Counted from the first letter of the stretch, positions 17,688-26,607 are shown. The stretch: DNA of 64,000 bases from Mesorhizobium sp. M00.F.Ca.ET.216.01.1.1 (GCF_004010325.2 NZ_SADR02000007.1:124001-188000), one strand, 5' to 3'. Made by a program: numbers and translations. Notes: generated by a model not told the origin, from the letters alone.

Positions 17688-19102
17688 AATTGCTTGACGT
17701 GGCGCGCGGTGCCTATGTGCGAAGCCCCGCCTCGCTCAGGCGGACACTGGCACCCGTGCTGGCGCTGGCGCCGACCCGGATGAAGTTTGGCGCGACCTAT
17801 CGGTCCTGGCGGGACTATATCGCCAAGGCCGCTGCCGACCCTGCCTATGCCGGGGAATCGCATCTGGCCGCGCTGCGCGCGTTGTTGCAAAAGGCTCATG
17901 CGGGCAGTCCGTTCTATCGCGCTTCGATCGACCAGGTCTTCGGCCCTGGCTTTGATCTTTCGATACTGGAACTTGTCGACTTGCGACGCCTGCCGATCCT
18001 GTCCAAGGAGATACTGCGGGCGGCTGGGCTTGCGACGTTGGCGGTGCCGATTGCCGAACTGGATGAGGCCTCGACCAACGGCTCCAGCACCGACAAGCCA
18101 TTTTGCTTTTACCTCGACAGGGACCGGAGTGCCCGCGAGATGGCTTTCGTTTACGACGCCTGGTCGCGGATCGGTTATGATGAATGTACGGCGCGTGTCT
18201 GTTTTCGCGGCTTCAGCCTCGACGACAAGGGCAAGCGATGACACGAATGGGAGCCGGCTCTGCGCGAACTACGGCTCTCAGTATTTCCGATGACGGTCGC
18301 CGACGCCGAAGTCTATCTCGACCTGATCGATGCGCGGGCCATCAGCTATTTTTATGGCTATCCCTCGGCCATCGAGCTGTTTTGCCGGCATATGCGCACG
18401 CTTAACCGCACACCAAAACGGCCTGTTAAAGGCATGATGATGATTTCCGAACCGGTCTATCAGCATCAGCGCGAGATCATCCGGGGCGTTCTCGGCGATG
18501 TACCGCTTTCCTGCTTCTATGGACTTAGCGAGAAAGTGCTGTTCGCCGAAGAATTGCCCGGAAGCCCCGGCAGCTATGAGTTCAACCCTCTTTACGGCCT
18601 GGCCGAACTGGTCGACGCGGCCGGCGCGCCGGTAACCGAGACGGGCAAGGAAGGGCGGCTGATTGGAACCGGCTTCCTGTCGACCGGCATGCCTTTCATC
18701 CGCTACGACACCGGCGACTCCGCCCGGTTGCTGGAATTGCCGAATGAGGCAAACGGCCAACGACTAAAAGTCCAGACCATCATGCCGCGCCGAAACGTCG
18801 ATTATCTGGTGGCCGCCGACGGCAGCCGGATCGTGACGACGTACTTGGTGCCCGACGATCCCGCTTTTTTCGACGGTATAGAGGAGGTGCAATTCTACCA
18901 GGACCGGCCTGGTGAGGTGCTGATCCGCTATATCCTTACAGCCGGCGCGCAATCCGCCAGCGCCAAGCGAGTTGCCGAAACGTTGGTTGACCGCGCATGT
19001 GGTCGCATCCAGTTTTATCTGAAGCATGTGGACCGTATTGCCGCGGGACGCGGCGGCAAACGCGCCCTCGTCGACCAGCGGCTCGACATGTCGCGTTATT
19101 GA
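17684..19102 (+). pseudogene. PaaK/CapK-like adenylate-forming protein interrupted by one in-frame TGA
   Basis: Two open stretches, 17684-18241 and 18242-19102, lie in the same frame and read as one 472-residue protein broken only by TGA at 18239-18241 (codon 186). Reading through gives FSLDDKGKR-stop-HEWEPALREL and continues without any frame change. The second part has the features of phenylacetate-CoA ligase/CapK-type proteins: 'FYGLSEKVLFAEELPG', 'GRLIGTGFLSTGMPFIRYDTGDSARLLE' and 'YFYGYPSAIELF'. Relatives sit in capsule and EPS clusters. A tryptophan (TGG) or arginine (CGA) at the stop would restore it. It is either a recent nonsense mutation, a sequencing error or, less likely, read-through. 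The ATG at 18290 could express a C-terminal fragment but has no good ribosome site. It is coupled to the upstream GT4 by ATGA. Confidence 0.8.
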
Positions 19103-20343
19103 GGCGCCAGACCCAGCGCCTGCATCAATCCGGGATCGGGTGCGGCTGGTCCCTTTGGAAGAATCAGTGTCATGCCGTACGGATTGGCATATTCCCAGAC
19201 CGACCAGGGAATGCTGAAACGCTCGGCTACCTGCCGTACCGCTGTCATATAGCGCAGACGGTCTGCGTCGAACGCGCCCATGCGGCCGTCCGCAGACATG
19301 AGGATGACGCCGAATTCGCCCATGAAGAGCCGCCTGCTCGGAATATCATGAGCCTTGGCCCAGTCGACCGCCTGCCGGAAGCTCGCCTCGAGTTGGCTCT
19401 GCCCCCAATTCTGCTCGAAGTAGCGGGCGATTGCTGCACGCGCCGAGACCATGTTCATCACCTGCTCGACCGGGCTCAAGCCGGCGGCGTCCATTTGCGC
19501 CTTGAGGGTTTCGGTCACCACTTCGGGCGTACTGTTGTCGGCCGGCCAAGGAAGACCCGAGGCGAAGGTGTGTGTTCCGTCGGCCCGCTGGTGCGTGAAA
19601 CTGTGCGGCTCATACATATGGAAGCTGTAATAGAGGTTCGGATCGTCAAAGCCGGGGGTTAGATTGACCAGTCCGGCAATGCTGCCGCCACAAGCGCCCG
19701 TTGCGACGACGGTGAGCTCGCTGCTGACCGTGCGAATATCGTGGACCGTGCCTGCCATGATCCGCTGCCAGTCATCGGTCCCGCTCGAATCGCAAGGGTA
19801 GTATGCCGGCTCGTTGTAGGGTTCGAGGGCTACCTTGTCGGTGCCAACCTTGACCAGCATGGTGGCGACCGCCACAACCATTTCGCGATAGCGGGCAACG
19901 CCCTCGCTGTCGGCGCCGCCATAGATCATCTCCATGCTATAGGCCGGAACCTGAGTGACGCCGTGCAGGTCGAATACCACCTTGAGGCCGGTCGACGCGA
20001 CCCGCCTGACCACGGCAGCAAGTATGTCCAGCGCCTGCTGGCGCTTGGCGCCCTCGCTGGCAAGCAGAGGGCCGGGATCGACACTCAGCCGGACGAAGTC
20101 GAAGCCCATCGATCGAATGCGCGCAAACTCCTCGCCGCCTGGCCAGTCGGTGAGCGGCCTATTTCCCGCGAGCCATTCCTTCTCACTGCGGTAAGGCGGC
20201 CAACGATAGGCCCCATCTTTCTCTACCGGCGACCAGTTGAGCCATTCATGCACTCCAACGCCACGCTCGAGAGGAATCGGTGCTGCGTTGGCGGCTATCA
20301 CGATGCCGAACACCCACGCTGCAACACACGCCACTCTTTTCAT
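19096..20343 (-). CDS. Secreted GH5 endoglucanase-like glycoside hydrolase
   Basis: 415 residues. A signal peptide (MKRVACVAAWVFGIVIAANA) predicts export to the periplasm or outside. The GH5 (beta/alpha)8 features follow: 'GVGVHEWLNW' at the mature N-terminus, 'FDFVRLSVDP', 'LKVVFDLHGV', the acid/base glutamate in ALEPYNEPAYYP, 'YYSFHMYEPHSFTHQ' and the nucleophile glutamate in LFMGEFGVIL near 'SWSVWEY'-type strand residues (IPWSVWEYANPYG). ATG 20343 follows GGAGG by six bases and gives a clean signal peptide; an ATG at 20361 is less likely. It would cut beta-glucosidic links, perhaps trimming or releasing the polymer made by this locus. The 3' end overlaps the convergent PaaK-like gene by seven bases. 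Confidence 0.88.
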   Translation of the reverse strand: MKRVACVAAWVFGIVIAANAAPIPLERGVGVHEWLNWSPVEKDGAYRWPPYRSEKEWLAGNRPLTDWPGGEEFARIRSMGFDFVRLSVDPGPLLASEGAKRQQALDILAAVVRRVASTGLKVVFDLHGVTQVPAYSMEMIYGGADSEGVARYREMVVAVATMLVKVGTDKVALEPYNEPAYYPCDSSGTDDWQRIMAGTVHDIRTVSSELTVVATGACGGSIAGLVNLTPGFDDPNLYYSFHMYEPHSFTHQRADGTHTFASGLPWPADNSTPEVVTETLKAQMDAAGLSPVEQVMNMVSARAAIARYFEQNWGQSQLEASFRQAVDWAKAHDIPSRRLFMGEFGVILMSADGRMGAFDADRLRYMTAVRQVAERFSIPWSVWEYANPYGMTLILPKGPAAPDPGLMQALGLAPQ

Positions 20344-20456
20344 GGCCAGCCTCCGTGTCATTGTCGAATATTAACTGCAGGAACGGAAAAGAGGATTGCC
20401 GCCGCGCGGCTTTTTGACGGCATGGTATATGAGGATCGAACCTTGGCGGAGCGTGT

Positions 20457-22367
20457 ATGAGGATCGGCTGGTACATCAACCGATTGCGCAGCATGGAGCC
20501 GGCCGAGGTGTTGCACCGGCTGGGCGAGCAGCGCCGAAGGATCGCTTCGCGCCGCCGCGACAACGGCTGGCAGCGCTATGCCTCGCCCGAATTACACCCG
20601 GTGCTGGGTCGGTGGCGCGATGCGGTGCTGGCTGCGACAGCGGCACAACGGCAAGCCATAGCGGCGGCGGCGCAAAACACGCTTGCGGGCCGGTTTTCCG
20701 CACTTGGGCGGACATGGCCACAGCGCGACTCCGATCTCTTGTTTCCTCCCGAGCTTTGGTGCCTTGATCCGGTAATCGGCAAGGCTTGGCCAGGTCCCGA
20801 GAGCCATACTTTCGATGTCGATTTTCGCCATCGCGGCGACCGTGGCGATGTCAAATACGTCTGGGAGATCAACCGGCTGCAGCAGTTGCCGCCCCTTGCC
20901 GCCCACCTGCTTCTCGCCGGCGACGATCGGTCCCGGATCGCCATCGAGGCGGCAATCGACAGTTGGCATTGCGCCAACCCACCGTTTTGGGGGGTCGGCT
21001 GGGCCTCCGGCATCGAAGTAGCGCTACGAGCCATCAGCCTGATAGTCACCATGGACCTCATCGGCGAGCGACTTGGCGTGGCGATACGGCAGCAGGTGGG
21101 TGAAATACTGGCAGCCAGCGCCTACTGGCTGCCGCGGTTTCCCTCCCGGTTTTCCTCCGCCAACAATCATCTCGTGGCGGAACTGGCTGGCCATTATCTG
21201 ATCAGCCTGGCGTTCGGAGCCGAATCCGCCGCTGCCCGCAATGACCTTCTGGCCGAGGTGGACAAGCAGATTCTTGCCGACGGCGCCGGTGCCGAGCAGA
21301 CCCCGACTTATGCAGCCTTCACTGCCGAACTCATTTTGCTGTGCGCCGCTGCGGCGCAACAGGCCGGAACGCCGTTCCCTGCGCCCGTCGAAGCGCGTCT
21401 GGCCGCCTTCGCCAATTTCGTGGACTGGCTGCCACCGAAAGCTGCCGGCTTTGGCGACGACGATGAAGGCCGCGTGCTGACACTGGGGGACGAACAGGAC
21501 TATGTCCGATCCGTTGCAGCCGCCATCCACGGCTTTCTACGGACCCCGGGCAGCGCGGCGGAGCCTGACGATTTTCGTGCGCTTTTCTATGGCGCGCCGC
21601 CGGCACCGGCGCCGGTTCCGTACGGGTTGCAAACGTTCACGCAGGGCGGGCTCTCCGTCTGGCGCGGTGAGATGAATGGCCGCAGCATCGATCTGACATT
21701 CGACCATGGCCCGCTCGGCTATCTCTCGATAGCGGCTCACGGCCATGCTGACGCGCTGTCGCTCACCCTATGCATCGATGGCGAGCCGGTGCTGGTCGAC
21801 CCCGGCACCTGGCTCTACGGCTCGGGAGGCGTCTGGCGCGACTGGTTCCGCTCCACGCCGGCGCACAACACCCTGAATATCGAGGGCAAGAGCCAAAGCA
21901 TCATCGCCGGGACGTTCAACTGGTCGCACAAGGCGGTCGCAGCCTTGGTGGAGAGCGAGCAGGGAGCACACTGGCGGCTGTGTGCCCGGCACGACGGGTA
22001 TAGAAGCCGCTTCGGCGTCGTGCATCAGCGCACCGTGACGCGCCAGGCCGACGGCATCCTCGTGACCGATCAATTGCTCGGCGGCGGGCGCGTTGCCGAG
22101 GTCGTCTTCCAGCTCGCCGCCGGCCTCAGTGCCAACCGGGACGGAAACACGGTCACGGTGTTGCGCGGCGATGAGCCGCTGATGGCCATCCGCTTTCCGG
22201 ACGCTGCGGTCGATATCCGCGCCGGCGGCGACCTGCCGGGGCAAGGCGGCTGGGTTTCACCGCGTTTTGGCACCAGGCAGCCAGCCGAACGCCTCGCCTG
22301 GCGTGGCGAAGTTGGCGTAGATGGAACCAATATCCACCTCGCGGCAATCAGCCGGTCGCAACGATAA
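20457..22367 (+). CDS. Heparinase II/III-family polysaccharide lyase-like protein
   Basis: 636 residues. The N-terminal two thirds is an (alpha/alpha) toroid typical of uronate lyases, with 'RFSSANNHLVAELAGHYLISLAFG' holding the conserved N-N-H and 'GADGAGAEQTPTYAAF'-like elements (DGAGAEQTPTYAAFTAE). The C-terminal part is the heparinase II/III beta-sheet domain, with 'AHGHADALSLTLCIDGEPVLVDPGTWLYG' and 'RSTPAHNTLNIEGKSQS' carrying the H-x-H and HNT motifs. It lacks an obvious signal peptide. Family members cleave uronic-acid polymers by beta-elimination, which suits a ManNAcA-containing product; the target is inferred. The gene is divergent from the GH5 gene. Confidence 0.87.
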   Translation: MRIGWYINRLRSMEPAEVLHRLGEQRRRIASRRRDNGWQRYASPELHPVLGRWRDAVLAATAAQRQAIAAAAQNTLAGRFSALGRTWPQRDSDLLFPPELWCLDPVIGKAWPGPESHTFDVDFRHRGDRGDVKYVWEINRLQQLPPLAAHLLLAGDDRSRIAIEAAIDSWHCANPPFWGVGWASGIEVALRAISLIVTMDLIGERLGVAIRQQVGEILAASAYWLPRFPSRFSSANNHLVAELAGHYLISLAFGAESAAARNDLLAEVDKQILADGAGAEQTPTYAAFTAELILLCAAAAQQAGTPFPAPVEARLAAFANFVDWLPPKAAGFGDDDEGRVLTLGDEQDYVRSVAAAIHGFLRTPGSAAEPDDFRALFYGAPPAPAPVPYGLQTFTQGGLSVWRGEMNGRSIDLTFDHGPLGYLSIAAHGHADALSLTLCIDGEPVLVDPGTWLYGSGGVWRDWFRSTPAHNTLNIEGKSQSIIAGTFNWSHKAVAALVESEQGAHWRLCARHDGYRSRFGVVHQRTVTRQADGILVTDQLLGGGRVAEVVFQLAAGLSANRDGNTVTVLRGDEPLMAIRFPDAAVDIRAGGDLPGQGGWVSPRFGTRQPAERLAWRGEVGVDGTNIHLAAISRSQR

Positions 22368-22589
22368 GGACAGAGCGGCCATCCGGCGTTCCGGCCGTAT
22401 TTGGCATTAATTACGTTCGGACATTTAGCGGTTTTGTTACGGTTGATCTGCTAGTCTGGTGCAACCCGGCATGCTTCGCTCGTGCATCCGCAATAGCCAT
22501 CTGGTTACAGGCAACATGCTGCGGGTTGGCAAATCTGTGCTTTACAATTCGCCGGATCGCCATCTCACGACCCAGGAGCCACTGCACCG

Positions 22590-23582
22590 ATGTTTGAACT
22601 TATCAGAATGATTGTGGAAAAGCTTTCGAACATCAATCTGCTGACTCTCGGCCTGCTTTTTCTCACGGCATTCGGAAGCGCGGTGGTCGCTTACTGGCGA
22701 ACTGTCGAGCATAAATCCTTCAGGGACTTTTTTGATTTCGCCGTTCCGGCGGAAGTCGTCCTGCACCCGTCGGCGCGAGCGGACATTCTGTTCTGGATCA
22801 CCAAACGGGCGATGATGCCTTTCCTGCTCATTCCTGCCGGCGTCACGTTCGTTGCCGCCGTGGGCTGTGGAACACACGAGGCAATCGGCTGGATATTGCA
22901 CATCCAGGCACCGCTCGTCGGCGGCCCGGCCGGACCGGTGACGATCGTCGTCTTCACCGCAACCATGCTGGTCGCCTACGATATCTCGTACTACTTCTAC
23001 CACGTCGCCCAGCACCATTTCCCGTTCCTGTGGGAATTGCACAAAGTGCATCATTCGGCCGAAGTGTTGGTGGGGATCACCAAGGATCGGGTTCATCCGA
23101 TGGACGATCTGATGAACCGTATCTGGGATGGCGTCATCCCGGGGATCTGCTTCGGTATCTGGAGCCTGATCGCGCTGGATCCGGTAGAGATCGCCGTCTT
23201 CGGCATCAACGTCTATGTTATCCGCAACATCCTGATGATGGACTTTGTTCGCCACACCCATTTCAAGATTTCCTTCGGCCCGTTGAACAACATCATCTTG
23301 TGTCCGCACTGGCACCAGGTGCATCACAGCATCGACCCTCGCCACTACGACAAGAACTTCGGCCTGCTTTTTTCGTTCTGGGATCGCCTCTTCGGAACGC
23401 AGTTTGTCCCGGACCCGGATGAAGATCTCAAATTTGGCCTGATCGATCGCGATGTGCGCGATTATCAATCGCTGTTTGGTCTTTACGTCCTGCCGCTCAA
23501 GAAGATGGCGGGGCATGTCATCCGGCTGTTGCAGAGGCGGCCTGATGTAGTCGCGCAGCCACAGGATCGTTCCCCTTCATGA
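22590..23582 (+). CDS. Sterol-desaturase/fatty-acid-hydroxylase family membrane di-iron enzyme
   Basis: 330 residues with about four to five membrane helices. The eight-histidine di-iron signature is complete: HVAQHH after 'DISYYFY', HKVHH, 'HTHF' and HQVHH (PHWHQVHHSIDPRHYDKNFG). Enzymes of this family hydroxylate or desaturate lipids or alkylglycerols using O2. ATG 22590 follows CAGGAG at a good distance. The stop overlaps the next ATG as ATGA (23579-23582), so it is translationally coupled to the FemAB-like GNAT. That pairing, inside a polysaccharide locus, suggests modification of a lipid or acyl substituent that is then transferred; this is inference. The 222 bp upstream contain no recognisable gene. 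Confidence 0.85.
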   Translation: MFELIRMIVEKLSNINLLTLGLLFLTAFGSAVVAYWRTVEHKSFRDFFDFAVPAEVVLHPSARADILFWITKRAMMPFLLIPAGVTFVAAVGCGTHEAIGWILHIQAPLVGGPAGPVTIVVFTATMLVAYDISYYFYHVAQHHFPFLWELHKVHHSAEVLVGITKDRVHPMDDLMNRIWDGVIPGICFGIWSLIALDPVEIAVFGINVYVIRNILMMDFVRHTHFKISFGPLNNIILCPHWHQVHHSIDPRHYDKNFGLLFSFWDRLFGTQFVPDPDEDLKFGLIDRDVRDYQSLFGLYVLPLKKMAGHVIRLLQRRPDVVAQPQDRSPS

Positions 23583-24709
23583 ACACCAATGCTTCGATTG
23601 ACGTTTCGGGCGCAGAGCGTCTGGAAATTGTCCGTTCGGCGGATCGCCTGGCCGCGGTCGAAGCCGATTGGATGCATCTTTGGCGTCGCACCGATGGGCT
23701 GATCTTTCAGAGCCATGCCTGGATTTCGGCATGGTGGAGTACGGTATCGGACCGCGACCAGCGCGCACTGCGGATCGGCCTGATCTGGAACGGCGACAGG
23801 CTCGTTGCTGTCTTTCCCTTGGCGATCAGCAAGCGCAGGGGCCTGCGGTTTCTTGAATGGGCGGCCAGCAGCTATACCGACTATGGGGATATTCTCGTTG
23901 CTCTGGAATGCTCACTGTCGGCCCTGCAGGACCTATGGGCGCAGCTCTGTGACGCCGGTGGTTTCGATATTGCGTTTCTCAATCGTCTGTTGCCGGATGC
24001 TGCCGCCCACAAAATTTTCGCTCCGGGAGCTTCCGGCGGCGTCAAGCTTCGCCCCAATCACAGAGAGGAAGTCAGTTACCGCGTCGCCGGACAGTGGGAG
24101 AGTGGAGCGGCATGGTTAGAGGACCAGTCAAAAAAAGCACGCCAGAACTATCGGCGCGGCATGAAGACGTTGGAAGAAGCCGGAGAAATGAAATTTCGCC
24201 TGCTTGCGCCCGACGAGCCGCTGCAGCCGGTCCTGGACCGGCTCTCGGTGCTTAAACGCAGATGGCTGGAACTGCACACGCGCGAATCCCAACTTTTCGA
24301 AGAGGGGGCGCCAGTACTCGCCGCACTTGTCGATGCGCTGGCGCGTGCCGGCGTGCTGCGCATTTTCGTTATTGAATGCGATGGCGCGATGATCGCGGTT
24401 TCCATTAACTTCATCCAGCACGGCGTCATGATGGCCTTCGTGACCACCTACGATCCGGATTTCAGCCGAGCGTCGCCGGGGGTGATCCTGATGATGGACT
24501 ATATACAGTGGTCGATCGACCACGGCTTGGGCATGATCGATTTCCTCTGTGGCGCAGAGTCCTTCAAGCACAAGTTCGCAACGCAGGCTGTTACCCTGCA
24601 ATCCGTTCTTGGGGCGCGCACGGCGCTAGGCACGCTCGCTTCGCTTGCTGATCGTATCCGTCAGAGGATCCGGCATGTGCGCGAGCGCGGATTGGTATCG
24701 TCAAGTTGA
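23579..24709 (+). CDS. FemAB/CelD-like GNAT acyltransferase
   Basis: 376 residues with the BcsL/CelD-type GNAT_6 architecture: 'WMHLWRRTDGLIFQSHAWISAWW' near the N-terminus, 'SKKARQNYRRGMKTLEEAGE' mid-protein, and a C-terminal GNAT half with 'RIFVIECDGAMIAVSINFIQHGVMMAFVTTYDPDFSRASPGVILMMDYI' and 'IDFLCGAESFKHKFA'. Family members transfer acyl or aminoacyl groups in EPS or cellulose loci. It is soluble by appearance. It is coupled by ATGA to the di-iron hydroxylase gene upstream and is the last gene of the polysaccharide region; the next gene is the convergent radC remnant 27 bp away. Confidence 0.8.
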   Translation: MNTNASIDVSGAERLEIVRSADRLAAVEADWMHLWRRTDGLIFQSHAWISAWWSTVSDRDQRALRIGLIWNGDRLVAVFPLAISKRRGLRFLEWAASSYTDYGDILVALECSLSALQDLWAQLCDAGGFDIAFLNRLLPDAAAHKIFAPGASGGVKLRPNHREEVSYRVAGQWESGAAWLEDQSKKARQNYRRGMKTLEEAGEMKFRLLAPDEPLQPVLDRLSVLKRRWLELHTRESQLFEEGAPVLAALVDALARAGVLRIFVIECDGAMIAVSINFIQHGVMMAFVTTYDPDFSRASPGVILMMDYIQWSIDHGLGMIDFLCGAESFKHKFATQAVTLQSVLGARTALGTLASLADRIRQRIRHVRERGLVSSS

Positions 24710-24736
24710 TTTCGGTTTGACTGGCGCTGACAAGCC

Positions 24737-25524
24737 TCAGATCAGCAGCAGGCCCTTCATACTGGCGTTGCCGTTCTTGCCGATGATGATGTGGTCGTGG
24801 ACGGCAATGCCGAGCGGTTTGGCCGTGTCGATGACCTGCTTGGTCATCTCGATGTCGGCGCGTGACGGCGTCGGGTCACCCGACGGATGGTTGTGGACCA
24901 ATATGATCGCCGAGGCCGAAAGTTCGAGCGCGCGCTTGACCACCTCGCGCGGATAGACCGGCGTGTGGTCGACGGTGCCGACCTGCTGCACCTCATCGGC
25001 GATCAGCATGTTCTTCTTGTCAAGGAACAGGATACGGAACTGCTCGCGCTTCTCGAAAGCCATGGCCGAGCGGCAGTATTCGAGGACCGCGTCCAGGACG
25101 ACAGGAGCTCGCGGCCGCTGATCTCGCCGCGCGCCATGCGCTGTGCCGCCGCGGCAATGACCTTGAGATCGACCGCCACCGCCGGGCCAATGCCCTTCAC
25201 CTCCTCGAGCAGCGCCGCAGGGGTGCCGAGCACTTCAGCCAGCGTGCCGAAGCGCGCCAGCAGAGCCTTGGCGATCGGTTCGGTGTCGGCGCGTGGGATC
25301 AGGCGAAAGAGAGCAAGAGCTCCAGAAGCTCGTAGTCGGGCAGGGCATTGGGGCCGCCGCCGGTGAACCGCTTGCGCAAGCGGTCGCGGTGACCGAGATA
25401 ATGCGGCTTCTCGATCGCTACGGCCTTCGGAGGCGGCTCGACCCATGCTTCGGAGAAGAATCCCCGCTCGTCGTCGTCGATCTTTCCCTTGAGCCGCCCG
25501 TATTCGCCAGACCGGCGCAGACAC
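24737..25524 (-). pseudogene. radC: radC remnant with two frameshifts and no start
   Basis: On the minus strand the RadC (JAB/MPN) protein can be followed through three frames. The N-terminal part ([12 protein letters not shown], then [10 protein letters not shown]) is in one frame. It then breaks at 25308-25316, where an extra GA/TC dinucleotide in a GAGAGAG-type run shifts the frame; sequence resumes at [17 protein letters not shown] with the helix-hairpin-helix '[13 protein letters not shown]'. A second break at about 25092-25097, a missing G in the TGGGAC expected from 'SSWDAVL', shifts again. The C-terminal metalloprotease-like domain is intact with [12 protein letters not shown] and the final aspartate region. 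Upstream of the N-terminal part a TAG at about 25522-25524 closes the frame and no start codon precedes it. Two independent lesions argue against sequencing error. Confidence 0.82.
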
Positions 25525-25527
25525 TAG

Positions 25528-25563
25528 ACCATGATCCCGAAAAGTGGAAACCGGCTTTTGCCG
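25528..25563. repeat. Rhizobial-type intergenic element (CCGAAAAGTGGAAACCGG core)
   Basis: The stretch from 25528 reads CATGATCCCGAAAAGTGG and continues AAACCGGCTTTTG. It resembles a short palindromic intergenic sequence that I recall as widespread in rhizobial genomes. It lies at the exact point where the radC reading frame is lost, suggesting that a rearrangement or element insertion removed the radC start. Only one copy is in this window, so repetitiveness is from memory, not seen here. Confidence 0.45.
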
Positions 25564-25770
25564 CGCTGACCTTCGGTCCGCTCGCGCGATCTTACCCGAG
25601 CTTGGATTGGCCGGACCACGATGCTTGGCATCGATGAGGTGCCGGCAGTGCACGTCACCCGACGGACCGAAAAAAAGTCGCCGAGCACCGATGAGTTTCA
25701 GCCGCCGCGCCTGTCTTACGCATGAGGTGGGCATGTGTAACCACCCGAGGACAAATCAAGGAAACCAGAG

Positions 25771-26553
25771 ATGATGCTAAAGAACAAGGTTGCAGTGATC
25801 TACGGAGCCGGAGGTGCGATCGGCGGTGCTGTCGCACGCGCCTTTGCGGGCGAGGGGGCCAGGGTTTTTCTAACCGGGCGCCGCCAGGCGCCGGTCGAAG
25901 CGGTCGCTAAGGATATCGTTTCCGCTGGCGGATCCGCTGAGGCGGCGGAGGTAGACGCGCTCGACGAGCAGGCCATCGACAAGCATCTGCAGTCCGTGAT
26001 CGACAAGGCGGGCCGCGTCGATATCTCGTTCAACGCCGCTGGGATCCGGAACACGAAGATTCTGGGCGTCCCTTTGGCCGAACTGGATGTCGAGCAGTTC
26101 TCCTTGCCGATCGCGGCCTACACGAGATCATATTTCCTGACCGCACGCCTGGCGGCCCGGCGGATGGTCGCGAACAAATCGGGGGTGATCATGACCGTTA
26201 CCGCCCTCCTCGCACGGCAGGGCACCACATTGAACGGAGGCTACGGTTCAGCGCAGGCCGCTAAGGAGGCACTCACTCGAGATCTATCCGCCGAGCTCGC
26301 ACCTCAGGGCATTCGCGTGGTCTGTTTACGGCCACACGGCATGCCGGAGACAATCACGATGAAGGAATTCTCCGCGAAGGGCGCCGGCATGACCCGGGAA
26401 CAGCTCGAAGGATACCTTGCCAGTACGACCCACCCGCGACGGGTCATGAAGCTTGAGGAGATGGCAAACATGGCGGTCTTCATGGCTTCCGACAAGGCGA
26501 GCGGGATGACGGGAACCACTGTCAACCTGACCATGGGCAGCCTGGACGACTAA
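25771..26553 (+). CDS. SDR-family oxidoreductase lacking the canonical catalytic lysine
   Basis: 260 residues of the classical short-chain dehydrogenase fold. The cofactor loop is GAGGAIGGAVARAF (about 11-24), with 'FNAAGIRNTKI' as the NAG-like structural motif and 'LSAELAPQGIRVVCLRPHGMPET' downstream. At the active site the usual Y-x-x-x-K reads YGSAQ, with a lysine only three residues later (YGSAQAAK). The usual catalytic serine region reads VTALLARQG. It therefore deviates at both positions and may be a non-oxidoreductase or altered SDR. ATG 25771 follows a weak purine-rich site. It is isolated between the radC remnant and map, and could be a late arrival. Confidence 0.85.
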   Translation: MMLKNKVAVIYGAGGAIGGAVARAFAGEGARVFLTGRRQAPVEAVAKDIVSAGGSAEAAEVDALDEQAIDKHLQSVIDKAGRVDISFNAAGIRNTKILGVPLAELDVEQFSLPIAAYTRSYFLTARLAARRMVANKSGVIMTVTALLARQGTTLNGGYGSAQAAKEALTRDLSAELAPQGIRVVCLRPHGMPETITMKEFSAKGAGMTREQLEGYLASTTHPRRVMKLEEMANMAVFMASDKASGMTGTTVNLTMGSLDD

Positions 26554-26571
26554 AACCCTGCGAGGGCTGCG

Positions 26572-26607
26572 ATGAAGGTCTATTATTCCCCGGCTCGCGA
26601 TCAGGCT
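26572..26607 (+). pseudogene. Possible glutathione-S-transferase start fragment
   Basis: After a GAGGGC ribosome-like site, ATG 26572 encodes MKVYYSP, the same opening as many bacterial glutathione S-transferases (MKLYYSPG...). Homology stops after about seven codons, and the remaining frame runs antisense through map. It looks like the truncated head of a GST gene that once followed the SDR, cut at a deletion or insertion junction beside map. The match is too short to be certain. Confidence 0.3.

Noticed and set aside
18290..19102. A separate gene starting at ATG 18290
   Set aside because: It is in the same frame as the upstream part, and the 16 codons between the TGA and this ATG keep reading as family sequence, so it is the second half of one interrupted gene.
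25621..25724. Short plus-strand frame before the SDR (ends ..[10 protein letters not shown])
   Set aside because: It reads like the tail of a protein, but it is only about 34 codons, has no ribosome site and I recognise no family. It may be a remnant but cannot be supported.
25003..25734. Intact 243-residue gene on the minus strand overlapping radC
   Set aside because: Its middle is RadC but both ends are out-of-frame translations of RadC sequence or of intergenic DNA, so it is not an independent protein.
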